A stretch of 64,000 bases of DNA from Cupriavidus pauculus (GTDB lineage: Bacteria > Pseudomonadota > Gammaproteobacteria > Burkholderiales > Burkholderiaceae): the NCBI RefSeq assembly GCF_002858765.1, contig NZ_PJRP01000008.1:62001-126000 (forward strand), read 5' to 3'. The position numbers and the translations under genes are program-made. The notes beneath the pieces were generated by a model, which saw only the letters and a list, made by a program, of their open reading frames with translations, did not search any database and was not told the DNA's origin. How positions within the stretch are numbered: position 1 is the stretch's first letter; each line of letters starts with the position of its first letter. Positions 23,895 through 31,855 of the stretch are shown piece by piece.

Positions 23895-25298
23895 ATGACT
23901 TCTTCCGCCCCTACCCCATTCGCCACGCTGCCGCTGTCCGCGGCCATGCAGGCTACCCTCACCCAGCTCGGTTACGACGCCATGACGCCGATCCAGGCGG
24001 CCAGCCTGCCGCTCGCGCTGGCTGGCCACGACCTGATCGCCCAGGCACGCACCGGCAGCGGCAAGACCGCGGCATTCGCCCTCGCGCTGCTGCATCGCCT
24101 CGATCCGCGCCCGTTTGACGTTCAGGCGCTGGTGCTATGCCCCACGCGCGAACTGGCCGATCAGGTCACGCAGGAAATCCGGCGGCTCGCCCGTGCCGAG
24201 GACAACGTCAAGGTGCTGACGCTCAGCGGCGGCTCGCCGATCCGGCCACAGGTGGAAAGCCTGGTGCATGGTGCGCACGTGGTTGTCGGCACGCCCGGCC
24301 GCATCATCGATCACCTCGATCGCGGCGGCCTGAATCTCGACACGATCAATACGCTGGTGCTCGATGAAGCCGACCGCATGCTCGACATGGGCTTCCATGA
24401 CGACATCTCCTTCATTGCCAGCCATGCACCGAAGGATCGGCAGACGCTGCTGTTCTCGGCCACCTATCCGGAGGCCATCGACAAGCTCGCCCATCGCTTC
24501 CTGCGTCAGCCGAAGACGGTGAAGGTTGAGCAGGCGCACGACGCCGCCACCATCAGCCAGCGCTTCTACGAGGTGGAGGAAAACGCCCGCCTCAATGCCG
24601 TCGGCCTGTTGCTCGACCATTTCCGCCCGGCCACCTCGCTCGCTTTCTGCAACACGAAGGCGCGTTGTCGCGATCTGGTCGACCTGCTGAACGCGCAAGG
24701 CTATGCCGCGCTGGCGCTGCATGGCGACCTTGACCAGCGCGAGCGCGATCAGGTGCTGGTGCAGTTCACCAACCGAAGCTGCTCGGTGCTTGTGGCCACC
24801 GACGTGGCCGCGCGCGGGCTCGACATTGCGCAACTGGAAGCCGTGATCAACGTCGACGTCACGCCCGACCCCGAAATCCATGTCCACCGCGTCGGCCGCA
24901 CCGGCCGTGCTGGCGAAGCGGGCTCGGCCTTCAGCCTGGTCAGCCTCGACGAAATGGGTCGCGTAGGCAACATCGAACAGCATCAGGGCGGCGAGTTCGA
25001 GTGGCACGCGCTGAGCGAACTGACGCCGGCGGGCGGCACGCGACTGCTGCCGCCGATGGTCACCCTGCAGATGCTGGGCGGGCGCAAGGAAAAGATCCGG
25101 CCCGGCGATATCCTTGGCGCGCTGACCGGCGAAGCCGGCTTCACGAAGGAACAGGTCGGCAAGATCAATGTGCTGGAGATGTCGACCTATATCGCCGTCG
25201 ACCGCACCATTGGCCGCGAGGCGATGAAGCGGCTGAACGAAGGCAAGGTGAAGGGCCGCAAGGTCAAAGTGAGAATGCTGACGACCGATCAGCGGTAA
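23895..25298 (+). CDS. dbpA: ATP-dependent RNA helicase DbpA (DEAD box)
   Basis: 467 aa DEAD-box RNA helicase. The motifs occur in order: Q motif (GYDAMTPIQ), Walker A ARTGSGKT, PTRELA, TPGR, LDEADRM (DEAD), LFSATY, and in the second RecA domain VATDVAARGLDI and HRVGRTGRAG. Residues from about 390 form the DbpA-type RNA-binding domain (GGRKEKIRPGDILGALTGEA, INVLEMSTYIAVDR), which directs DbpA to hairpin 92 of 23S rRNA, so a role in late assembly of the 50S subunit is expected. It is monocistronic and housekeeping-like in an otherwise accessory area. Confidence 0.95.
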   Translation: MTSSAPTPFATLPLSAAMQATLTQLGYDAMTPIQAASLPLALAGHDLIAQARTGSGKTAAFALALLHRLDPRPFDVQALVLCPTRELADQVTQEIRRLARAEDNVKVLTLSGGSPIRPQVESLVHGAHVVVGTPGRIIDHLDRGGLNLDTINTLVLDEADRMLDMGFHDDISFIASHAPKDRQTLLFSATYPEAIDKLAHRFLRQPKTVKVEQAHDAATISQRFYEVEENARLNAVGLLLDHFRPATSLAFCNTKARCRDLVDLLNAQGYAALALHGDLDQRERDQVLVQFTNRSCSVLVATDVAARGLDIAQLEAVINVDVTPDPEIHVHRVGRTGRAGEAGSAFSLVSLDEMGRVGNIEQHQGGEFEWHALSELTPAGGTRLLPPMVTLQMLGGRKEKIRPGDILGALTGEAGFTKEQVGKINVLEMSTYIAVDRTIGREAMKRLNEGKVKGRKVKVRMLTTDQR

Positions 25299-25378
25299 CT
25301 GCGGGGCGGTCGGTACGGGGGAACGATCCGGCTGCCGCTGGCGTTCTCACGGGCGATAGGCCCTCCTCGCATGCGTGC

Positions 25379-25435
25379 CTAGATACCCTGCCCGCCAGAC
25401 ACCTCGATGCGTTGTGCATTGACCCATCGATTGTC
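25379..25435 (-). pseudogene. C-terminal remnant of a short-chain dehydrogenase
   Basis: On the minus strand the bases 25435-25379 read DNRWVNAQRIEVSGGQGI and stop, which is the standard C-terminal end of classical SDR oxidoreductases (typically WVNGQRIEVSGG plus a few residues). Upstream the frame shows no SDR features, so the rest of the gene has been lost. It lies in the 284-base gap between dbpA and the metallo-beta-lactamase gene. Too short to be functional. Confidence 0.7.
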
Positions 25436-25582
25436 GACCCCTACCTTGGTCTGAGTCCTCCCCGACCACCCGCCAATTGCTGCGCGCGTGGGCGCTTTCT
25501 AGCATCCGGTAGTAGTGGCACCACGGCCGGGGCGGCCGTTGCCTGCCCTTCCCCCAAACGCTGCTTACCCCCGATTCGATCG

Positions 25583-26581
25583 ATGCGCACGATTCGCAAA
25601 TCCCTCATCCCGCTGCTTTCCGCCATGGCCTTCGGCGCGACATTCGCTGCGGCAACGCTTCCTTCCGTGGCAGCTGCGGCGGCACCCCAGGTGCAAACGC
25701 AGGGCCCGGGCTTCTACCGGATCATGGTGGGCGATGTCGAGGTGACGGCGCTGCTTGACGGCACGCACGCGTTTCCGGTCGATACCGTCGTGGAGGGCAT
25801 GTCCGGCGCAGAGATCCGGGCCGACCTGGCCCGCGACTTCCTGACGCCACCGGTGCAGGGCTCGATCAATGCCTTTCTGATCAACACGGGCAGCCAGCTG
25901 CTACTGGTCGATGCGGGTGCCGGCGACCTCTACGGTCCGTGCTGCGGCCATCTGATCGAGAACCTTCGCGCGGCGGGCTATCAGCCGGAGCAGGTGGACC
26001 AGGTGCTGCTCACCCACATGCACAAGGACCACATCGGCGGCGTCAGCGCCCACGGAAAGCCACTGTTTCCGAATGCCGTGCTGCGGGTCAGCAAGGCAGA
26101 GGCCGACTATTGGCTGACTGCCGCCAACAAGGCGAAGGCGCCCGCGTTCCTGGCCACGTTCTTCGATGCCGCCGGCGCGGCCGCCGCACCGTACCAGGCA
26201 GCCCATCGCTTCGCGCCGTTCGAGGCCGATGTGGAACTGGCACCCGGCATCACCACCATGCGTACGCCCGGCCATACGCCGGGGCACGTGTCGTACGTCG
26301 TCAAGAGCCAGGGCCAGACGATGATCGTCTGGGGCGACCTGGTCCATGTCGCAGCGCTGCAGCTTCGCAAGCCCGACACCACGGTCAAGTACGACAGCGA
26401 TGCAGCCAGCGCGCGCCGCTCGCGCCATTCGGTTTTCGGCCAGGTCGTCCGGGACCGTACGGTGGTCGCCGCCGCCCATATCGCGTTCCCGGGCCTGGGG
26501 CACTTGCGCCAGCAGGGCGGCCGCTTCGAGTGGGTACCGGTGAACTACGAAGCCGAACCGGGCAAGCCTGACAGCCATTGA
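25583..26581 (+). CDS. exported metallo-beta-lactamase-fold hydrolase
   Basis: 332 aa with a signal peptide (cleavage near AAAA-PQ, about residue 34) and an MBL-fold domain. The zinc motif is LTHMHKDHIGG with H145, H147, D149 and H150; further ligands are likely H in TPGHTPGH, D in WGDLVH and the late AAHIAFPG His. The opening GFYRIMVGDVEVTALLDGTH is common in periplasmic MBL proteins related to lactonases or arylsulfatase-like enzymes, not true beta-lactamases. The ATG at 25583 gives the signal peptide; there is no strong ribosome site. A palindrome and a possible promoter for the next gene follow. Substrate unknown, quorum lactone or other ester possible. Confidence 0.85.
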   Translation: MRTIRKSLIPLLSAMAFGATFAAATLPSVAAAAAPQVQTQGPGFYRIMVGDVEVTALLDGTHAFPVDTVVEGMSGAEIRADLARDFLTPPVQGSINAFLINTGSQLLLVDAGAGDLYGPCCGHLIENLRAAGYQPEQVDQVLLTHMHKDHIGGVSAHGKPLFPNAVLRVSKAEADYWLTAANKAKAPAFLATFFDAAGAAAAPYQAAHRFAPFEADVELAPGITTMRTPGHTPGHVSYVVKSQGQTMIVWGDLVHVAALQLRKPDTTVKYDSDAASARRSRHSVFGQVVRDRTVVAAAHIAFPGLGHLRQQGGRFEWVPVNYEAEPGKPDSH

Positions 26582-26610
26582 CGGTATCGGCCCCGCCAGC
26601 CCGGCCCGAG

Positions 26611-26630
26611 GCGATGCAAAAATGCATCGC
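26611..26630. promoter_or_regulatory. perfect hairpin/palindrome before the quinone oxidoreductase gene
   Basis: GCGATGCA (26611-26618), AAAA, TGCATCGC (26623-26630): a perfect eight-base inverted repeat. There is no T-run, so it is not an ordinary terminator. It lies 43 bases upstream of a possible promoter, which fits an operator; it could also stabilise the 3' end of the preceding mRNA. Confidence 0.4.
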
Positions 26631-26650
26631 TGCGTGGGAAAACTTCACGC

Positions 26651-26678
26651 TTCGGCCCGGGCCGACGGACCCTATACT
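26651..26678 (+). promoter_or_regulatory. possible sigma70 promoter of the quinone oxidoreductase gene
   Basis: TATACT (26673-26678) matches the -10 consensus at five of six positions, with TTCGGC (26651-26656) 16 bases upstream as a weak -35. Transcription would begin about 57 bases before the ATG at 26742. Confidence 0.4.
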
Positions 26679-26741
26679 CGCCGCCATTCACCGCTTGCCT
26701 GCCGGGCACCACCCGTTGCGCAAGCTTCAAATGGAGTGCGA

Positions 26742-27737
26742 ATGAAAGCGATCACCATCCCATCGTTCGGCGATGCCGACGCCCTGCAACTGGCAGACGT
26801 GGCCGAGCCGGTGCTGCGACCCCACGACCTGCTGGTGCGCAACCACGCCGCAGGCGTGAACCGCGCCGACATCAACCAGCGGCAAGGCGCATACGGCCGC
26901 GCCAGCTTTGGCGACTCCGACGTCATGGGCCTGGAGATCGCCGGCGAAGTGGTGGCCGTGGGCGACCAGGCACATGGCTTCAAAGCCGGCGACCGGGTGA
27001 TGGGCATCGTTGGTGGTGGCGGGTACGCGGAACTGGCTCGCATTGACCATCGCATGGCCATGCCGATCCCGGACGGGCTGTCCTGGATCGAAGCGGCGGC
27101 GATCCCCGAAGTCTTCGAGACCGCCCACGAGGCGCTGTTCCACCTTGCCGGCCTGCGCGCCGGCGAACGCGTGCTGATCCATGCCGCGGCCAGCGGCGTG
27201 GGCTCCGCCGCCGTGCAGTTGGCCGCCGCGTCCGGCGCCGAGGTATTTGTCACAGCCAGTGGCAGCAAGCTGGCGCCGCTGCGCGAACTCGGCGCGAATG
27301 TCCTGATCGACTACCGCGAGCAGGACTTCCTGACCGCCGTGAAGGCAGCCACGGACGACCGGGGCGTAGATGTCATTGTCGACTTCGTGGGCGCCCCCTA
27401 TTTCGAGCGCAACATCCACGCGCTGGCCAATGGCGGCCGGCTGATCCAGGTGGGCATCCTCGGCGGCGGTGCCGGCGCGAACCTGCCGCTGGAGCGCATC
27501 CTGTACGGCCATCTGAAGATCATCGGCACGGTGATGAAATCGCGCACCCAGGCCGAAAAGCACGCGATGACCCGCCGCTTCCGCGAGCATTGGCTGCCGC
27601 GCTTCACGGCTGCGGGCCTGAAACCGGTGATCGACAGCGTCTTCCCGCTGGGCCAGGCTGCCGACGCTCACCGCCGGATGGAGTCGAACCAGAGCATCGG
27701 CAAGATCGTCCTGGCCGTGGAACCTCCCCGCGCCTGA
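26742..27737 (+). CDS. NAD(P)H:quinone oxidoreductase, PIG3/zeta-crystallin type
   Basis: 331 aa medium-chain dehydrogenase/reductase of the quinone oxidoreductase branch. An N-terminal GroES-like domain (MKAITIPSFGDADALQLADV, AAGVNRADINQRQG) is followed by a Rossmann domain with HAAASGVGSAAVQLAAASGA at about 150-169. The PIG3-type features PEVFETAHEALF and ESNQSIGKIVL are present. No zinc-binding cysteines are seen, as expected for this branch. It reduces quinones or enones in the cytoplasm. The ATG at 26742 has GGAG six bases upstream. It converges on a LysR gene with a 38-base gap. Confidence 0.92.
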   Translation: MKAITIPSFGDADALQLADVAEPVLRPHDLLVRNHAAGVNRADINQRQGAYGRASFGDSDVMGLEIAGEVVAVGDQAHGFKAGDRVMGIVGGGGYAELARIDHRMAMPIPDGLSWIEAAAIPEVFETAHEALFHLAGLRAGERVLIHAAASGVGSAAVQLAAASGAEVFVTASGSKLAPLRELGANVLIDYREQDFLTAVKAATDDRGVDVIVDFVGAPYFERNIHALANGGRLIQVGILGGGAGANLPLERILYGHLKIIGTVMKSRTQAEKHAMTRRFREHWLPRFTAAGLKPVIDSVFPLGQAADAHRRMESNQSIGKIVLAVEPPRA

Positions 27738-27775
27738 GCCAGTTGGCGGCTCCGCCAGCCCGCGCGCGGCGGATG

Positions 27776-28651
27776 TCAGGTATCGAGGTCCTGAAAGGAC
27801 GCGGCGATCGTGTCGATCATTGCCCGGACACGCGCGGTGTGCCGCAAGTCCTGGTGTGTGACCAGCCAGACCTCGTAGCGGCGGGCCCGTTCTCGCTCGG
27901 GCCAGATCCGCACCAGCCCATCGCGCTCGGCCATGGGCACAGGCACCTCGCCGATGGCCGTTCCCATGCGGATCGTGGCGCGGAGCATCAGGCTGGAGTT
28001 CACCGCCGCCACCAGCCGCCCGGCACCGATCGGCTCCCCCACCAGCGTCGGCGCGGCATGGCTGGTCAGGTGCGGTTGGTACATCACCAGGTCATGACCG
28101 GCGAAACCGCCTTCGGGATCGGGCTCGCCGCGTTGGGCAAGGTAGGCGCCGGACGCGTACAGGCCCACCGGCCAGCGCGCCAGACGGCGTGCGACCAGAT
28201 CGGGGTTGTCCGGTTTCATGTTGCGGATGGCGATGTCGGCCTCGCGCCGCGCCAGGTTCAGTATCTGCGTGGACGTATTGAGCATCACCCGCACGTCCGG
28301 ATGATCGGCGTGGAGCCGCGCAATCGCCGGGATCACAAACTCCAGCGCCAGCGAATCGGTCGTGGTGACCTTGACCTCGCCGGCCAGCCGGCTGTCGGTG
28401 CCCTGCGCCTGCCTGACCAGATCGTTGGCGAACGCCTCCATCTTCTCGGCCGACCGCAAGGCGTTCTCGCCGGCAGGCGTGAGCACATAGCCGTCGGATG
28501 TGCGCAGGAACAGCGTGGCGCCCAGGGCATGCTCCAGCGCCGCCAGCCGTCGACCTACCGTGGCCTGGTCGACGCCGGCCACCCGGGCCGCACGCCGCAG
28601 CGTGCCCTCGCGCTGGAGGGCCAGAAAGATTCGCGTATCGTCCCAGTTCAC
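27776..28651 (-). CDS. LysR-family transcriptional regulator
   Basis: 291 aa LysR regulator: helix-turn-helix at 1-60 (MNWDDTRIFLALQREGTLRR, GVDQATVGRRLAALEHALGA) and an effector domain with VTTTDSLALEFVIPAIARLH. A GTG start at 28651 gives the family N terminus; the ribosome site is weak. It is tail-to-tail with the quinone oxidoreductase gene, so that gene is not an obvious divergent target, and upstream it faces a possible small RNA and the DyP peroxidase gene. Target unknown. Confidence 0.9.
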   Translation of the reverse strand: MNWDDTRIFLALQREGTLRRAARVAGVDQATVGRRLAALEHALGATLFLRTSDGYVLTPAGENALRSAEKMEAFANDLVRQAQGTDSRLAGEVKVTTTDSLALEFVIPAIARLHADHPDVRVMLNTSTQILNLARREADIAIRNMKPDNPDLVARRLARWPVGLYASGAYLAQRGEPDPEGGFAGHDLVMYQPHLTSHAAPTLVGEPIGAGRLVAAVNSSLMLRATIRMGTAIGEVPVPMAERDGLVRIWPERERARRYEVWLVTHQDLRHTARVRAMIDTIAASFQDLDT

Positions 28652-28765
28652 TTCGGTGCCACACCCATGAAGAATCGGATGACAGATATTGTCCCTTCAT
28701 CCAACGGATAGGCAAAGCCATACCAATGTGCAATGCATCGGCGGGCACGATTTGCTTACCATGGA

Positions 28766-28830
28766 CTGGCCTCGATTTGAGGCCCATCCTCCCTCCGATT
28801 GCGCCCGCTTCCCCAAGCGGGCGTTTTTTT
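28766..28830 (+). ncRNA. candidate small RNA ending in a strong terminator
   Basis: In the gap between the LysR start (28651, leftward) and the DyP peroxidase stop (28848, leftward) the plus strand carries GGCCTC-GATTT-GAGGCC (about 28766-28782), a linker of C and T (CATCCTCCCTCC) and then a strong plus-strand terminator. No protein gene runs rightward into it. The CCTCCCTCC linker could pair with Shine-Dalgarno sequences, like known CU-rich small RNAs. The promoter and 5' end are not resolved; the 5' boundary given is only the first hairpin. Confidence 0.45.
28802..28830 (+). terminator. rho-independent terminator, plus strand
   Basis: CGCCCGCTT (28802-28810) pairs perfectly with AAGCGGGCG (28815-28823) over CCCC and is followed by seven T (28824-28830). 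On the minus strand there is no T-run after the stem, so it is not the terminator of the DyP peroxidase gene. Confidence 0.9.
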
Positions 28831-28847
28831 GCCCGGCTGTCGGCCGG

Positions 28848-29804
28848 TCAGTCAGCCTTGGCCGGCTCGCGTTCGGCCAGTGCCTCCAGCAACGGGGCCG
28901 ATGGCACGAAGAACAGGCCGCCTGTCACCGCCTGGCTGAAGTCCAGCAGCCGGTCGTAGTTGCCTGGTGGCTTGCCGACGATCATGTTCTCGAGCATCTG
29001 CTCGATCGGGGCCGGCGAGCGGGCGTAGCCAATGAAGTACGTGCCGAACTCGCCCTTGCCGGGCTGGCCGAAGGGCATGTTGTCACGCAGGATCTTGACC
29101 TCTTCGCCGTCCTGCTCAAGCGTCGTCAGCGTACTGTGCGAGCAGGTCGGCTTGACCGCATCGTCCAGTTCGATGTCGTCGAGCTTGGTCCGGCCGATGA
29201 TGCGCTCCTGGGCCTCCACCGTCAGGTCGTTCCACGCATCCATGTTGTGCAGGTATTTCTGCACGAGCACATAGCTGCCGCCCGCGAACGGCGCGTCTTC
29301 GTCGCCGACGATCGTGAAGCGAACCTTGTCGTCGCCCTCCGGATTCTCGGTGCCGTCGACAAACCCCACCATGCTGCGCATGTCGAAGTACCGGAACCCC
29401 TGCACTTCATCGACCACCGTTACCGCCGACCCCAGACGCCGCATCAGTTGCGTGGCCAGTTCAAAGCACAGGTCCATCTGGTCGGCGCGGATATGCAGGA
29501 GCAGTTCACCCGGGGTCGCCATGGCGCGGCGGTTGCCGGCCTCGAACTCGCGGAATGGATGCAGCGACGACGGGCGCGGCGCCCCGAACAGCCTGTCCCA
29601 GGCATCCGAAGCAAAGCCGCAGACGCAGGACAGGTTGCCCGCCGGCACGCGCTTGCCAACGGATCGCACCAGCGCGGCGATGTCGCCGCATATCGACCTG
29701 ACCGTGTCGGCGTGCGCGTCGCCGTCGGAAATGGTGGCCACGATAAAGATCGCGCTGCGCGTGATGGGGCTGTATACAGCCTGCGGAATGGGGGTGTTAT
29801 CCAT
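28848..29804 (-). CDS. DyP-type heme peroxidase (class B)
   Basis: 318 aa dye-decolourising peroxidase. The distal-side motif GFVDGTENPEG (147-157, with D150 of the GxxDG motif) and the proximal heme ligand H223 (KPTCSHS) are present, with YVLVQKYLHNMDAWNDL and ERIIGRTKLDDIELDD typical of the YfeX/DypB branch. No signal peptide is seen, so it is cytoplasmic or loaded into an encapsulin; no encapsulin gene is in the window. The ATG at 29804 starts the conserved region directly; longer upstream extensions have no family sequence. It follows a Bug receptor gene by 199 bases on the same strand, probably with its own promoter. It uses peroxide to oxidise porphyrins, dyes or Mn. Confidence 0.93.
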   Translation of the reverse strand: MDNTPIPQAVYSPITRSAIFIVATISDGDAHADTVRSICGDIAALVRSVGKRVPAGNLSCVCGFASDAWDRLFGAPRPSSLHPFREFEAGNRRAMATPGELLLHIRADQMDLCFELATQLMRRLGSAVTVVDEVQGFRYFDMRSMVGFVDGTENPEGDDKVRFTIVGDEDAPFAGGSYVLVQKYLHNMDAWNDLTVEAQERIIGRTKLDDIELDDAVKPTCSHSTLTTLEQDGEEVKILRDNMPFGQPGKGEFGTYFIGYARSPAPIEQMLENMIVGKPPGNYDRLLDFSQAVTGGLFFVPSAPLLEALAEREPAKAD

Positions 29805-29869
29805 GTTCTTCCAGTCGCTTGACGGTGGTTGGCCCAATGAGTGGTCCCGATGGTTCGCCAGATTGCCGC

Positions 29870-29956
29870 TCAAGTGACCCATCCCATGGGTCGGCGAATC
29901 AGGACGTCGGCCTCGGGATAATAGGCGGCCACCGCCTTGCGCACAATATCCGCCAT
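29870..29956 (-). CDS. possible 28-residue small protein or remnant
   Basis: An ATG at 29956 opens a 28-codon frame (MADIVRKAVAAYYPEADVLI and eight more residues) with GC-rich third positions and an in-frame stop a few codons upstream. It lies between the Bug and DyP peroxidase genes. There is no good ribosome site and no recognised family, so this may be a small protein, a gene fragment or chance. Confidence 0.2.
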   Translation of the reverse strand: MADIVRKAVAAYYPEADVLIRRPMGWVT

Positions 29957-29963
29957 GGCAGCA

Positions 29964-29996
29964 CGTCAGCGGCCACCCCCCGATGGCGCGCTGACG
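29964..29996. other. stable hairpin just after the Bug gene stop
   Basis: CGTCAGCG-GCCA (29964-29975) pairs with TGGC-(G)-CGCTGACG (29984-29996), 12 base pairs with one bulged base. It starts eight bases past the stop of the leftward Bug gene. There is no T-run, so it is more likely a 3' end protector or a rho-linked structure than an intrinsic terminator. Confidence 0.55.
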
Positions 29997-30003
29997 GCCA
30001 CGA

Positions 30004-30990
30004 TCATTCCGGCACCACCCCCGCGGCCTGGATGATCTTGCCCCACTTCGATACCTCCGAGCGCTGGAACGTGCTGAAGGCCGCGGATGTCTTGCCTTCC
30101 GGCTCCACGCCCAGCGCCCGCAGGCGCTGCTGCACGGCCGGCGTGGCCACGACCGCGGCAATCTCGCTGGCAAGCCGGTCGACAATCGGCTTCGGCGTGC
30201 CGGCCGGCGCGAAGATGCCCTGCCAGGACTGCATCTCGAAGCCCTTCAGGCCCTGGTCCGCCAGCGGTTGCACACCGGGCAGGCCCGACAGCGCATGCCT
30301 GGACGTGACGCCGATGGCCCGTACGCGCTTGCCGTCAAGCATTGGCTTGGCAGCGGCCACGGTCTCGAACACGAGATCGATCTGGCCGCCGATCAGGTCG
30401 GTCATCGCCGCCGCACCCCCCTTGTACGAGATCTGCTGCAACTGCGTGCCGGTGATGCTCTGGAACAACTGGCCCGACAACTGCTGCGAACTACCGGGGC
30501 CGGCCGTGCCGAATGTCAGCGAACCCGGCTTGGCCTTCAGCGCGGCGACGATCTGGTCCACCGACTTGTACGGGCTGTCATTCGACACGACCAGCACGTT
30601 GCTGACCGTGCCCACCAGGTTCACCGCGACAAAGTCCTTGACCGGGTCATAGCCAAGCTTCTTGTAGAAGAACGGATTGACCGCGTGCGTGGTGATCGTG
30701 CCGCCCATGATCGTGTAGCCATCGGGATCGGCACGCGCCACGAACTGGGTGCCGAGGATGCCCGACACCCCAGGCTTGTTGTCGATGACCACCGGCTGTC
30801 CCAGACGCTGCGACAGGCCTTCGGCCACGATGCGGGCGGTGGCGTCCGACACGCCGCCGGGCGAGAACGGCACCACGTACTTGATCGGCTTGGTCGGCCA
30901 GGTGTCGGCCCTGACCGGTGCGACCACGGCCAGCGACAGCCCGGCAAGCGCCAGGGCGGCGCATAGCGTGCGGCGGTATGCGGATTTCAT
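30004..30990 (-). CDS. Bug-family (TctC) periplasmic solute-binding protein
   Basis: 328 aa exported Bug/TctC receptor: signal peptide to about residue 28 (RTLCAALALAGLSLAVVAPV), then WPTKPIKYVVPFSPGGVSDA and the ligand-site VVIDNKPGVSGILG. A GGAG ribosome site lies eight bases before the ATG at 30990. It is the last gene of a leftward cluster after the aldolase, HisD-like dehydrogenase and SDR genes (76-base gap to the SDR) and is followed by a stable hairpin. It most likely imports the acid that this cluster degrades. No TctA/TctB partners are near. Confidence 0.92.
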   Translation of the reverse strand: MKSAYRRTLCAALALAGLSLAVVAPVRADTWPTKPIKYVVPFSPGGVSDATARIVAEGLSQRLGQPVVIDNKPGVSGILGTQFVARADPDGYTIMGGTITTHAVNPFFYKKLGYDPVKDFVAVNLVGTVSNVLVVSNDSPYKSVDQIVAALKAKPGSLTFGTAGPGSSQQLSGQLFQSITGTQLQQISYKGGAAAMTDLIGGQIDLVFETVAAAKPMLDGKRVRAIGVTSRHALSGLPGVQPLADQGLKGFEMQSWQGIFAPAGTPKPIVDRLASEIAAVVATPAVQQRLRALGVEPEGKTSAAFSTFQRSEVSKWGKIIQAAGVVPE

Positions 30991-31066
30991 GTTTCGTCTC
31001 CAGTTTATTGTCGCAAGGGGCTCGCAAGCGGTTTCCCCTTCGATACAGCACCTTCTTGCATCACCT

Positions 31067-31855
31067 TCAATACAGCGGCCTGCCGCCGTCGACGGGAATG
31101 GCCACCCCAGTGGTGAACGGCATCGCGCCTGCCGCCGCCAAGACGGCAGTGGCCACTTCGGCGGGATCGGCCAGCCGTCCCAGCGGCGTGAGCCGGGCCT
31201 GCATTTCCCGCCACGCCGGGTCCATCGCGCGCACGAAGTCGGTGTCGACCAGGCCGGGCGATACCGACACCACGCGGATACGTGGCGCCAGCGCACGGGC
31301 CAGCGACGCGGTCAGGTTGTCCAGCGCCGCCTTCGATGCGCAATAGGCGATGTTGCTGCCCATGGCCGTGCGCGCCGCCACCGACGAGATATTGATGATG
31401 GCCGCCCCTTCCGCCGCCTCCAGCAGCGGCCGGAAGGCCCGCACCATGGCGATCGGGCCGCGCACGTTGGTGGCCAGCACGGTGTCGATCAGCGCGTCGT
31501 CGAGCGCATCGAGGTCATCGTGCCGAACGTATCGCGTGGTGCCGGCGCAATTGACCAGTACGTCCACGCGCCCGAATGCTTCGGCCACCTCCGCCGCGCC
31601 GCGCCGGAGGGCATCGCTGTCCGTCACCGGCAGCGCCACGGCGACGTGATCGCCCTGGCCCGGCGCCGGAAGCTCGCGCGTCAACGCCACGGCCGCCTCG
31701 CTGGACCGGTGATACCCAGCCACCACCTGAGCGCCCGCCCCCGCGAACGCGTGGCAGATGGCAGCCCCCAGGCCGCCGGTGGCGCCCGTCACCAGCACCA
31801 CCTTGCCGCCGAAATCGAGTGGGCCCTGCAGGCCGGCACGCGCGCCCATGTTCAT
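31067..31855 (-). CDS. short-chain dehydrogenase/reductase (SDR)
   Basis: 262 aa classical SDR. The cofactor motif is TGATGGLG (about 23-30) with NCAG near 101; the active site has Ser in NISSVAART and the YCASK Tyr/Lys pair. The ending PVDGG is typical. The ATG at 31855 overlaps the stop of the HisD-like gene by four bases, so the two are translationally coupled and probably act on the same substrate chain, for example two oxidations of neighbouring hydroxyl groups. Substrate unknown. Confidence 0.9.
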   Translation of the reverse strand: MNMGARAGLQGPLDFGGKVVLVTGATGGLGAAICHAFAGAGAQVVAGYHRSSEAAVALTRELPAPGQGDHVAVALPVTDSDALRRGAAEVAEAFGRVDVLVNCAGTTRYVRHDDLDALDDALIDTVLATNVRGPIAMVRAFRPLLEAAEGAAIINISSVAARTAMGSNIAYCASKAALDNLTASLARALAPRIRVVSVSPGLVDTDFVRAMDPAWREMQARLTPLGRLADPAEVATAVLAAAGAMPFTTGVAIPVDGGRPLY

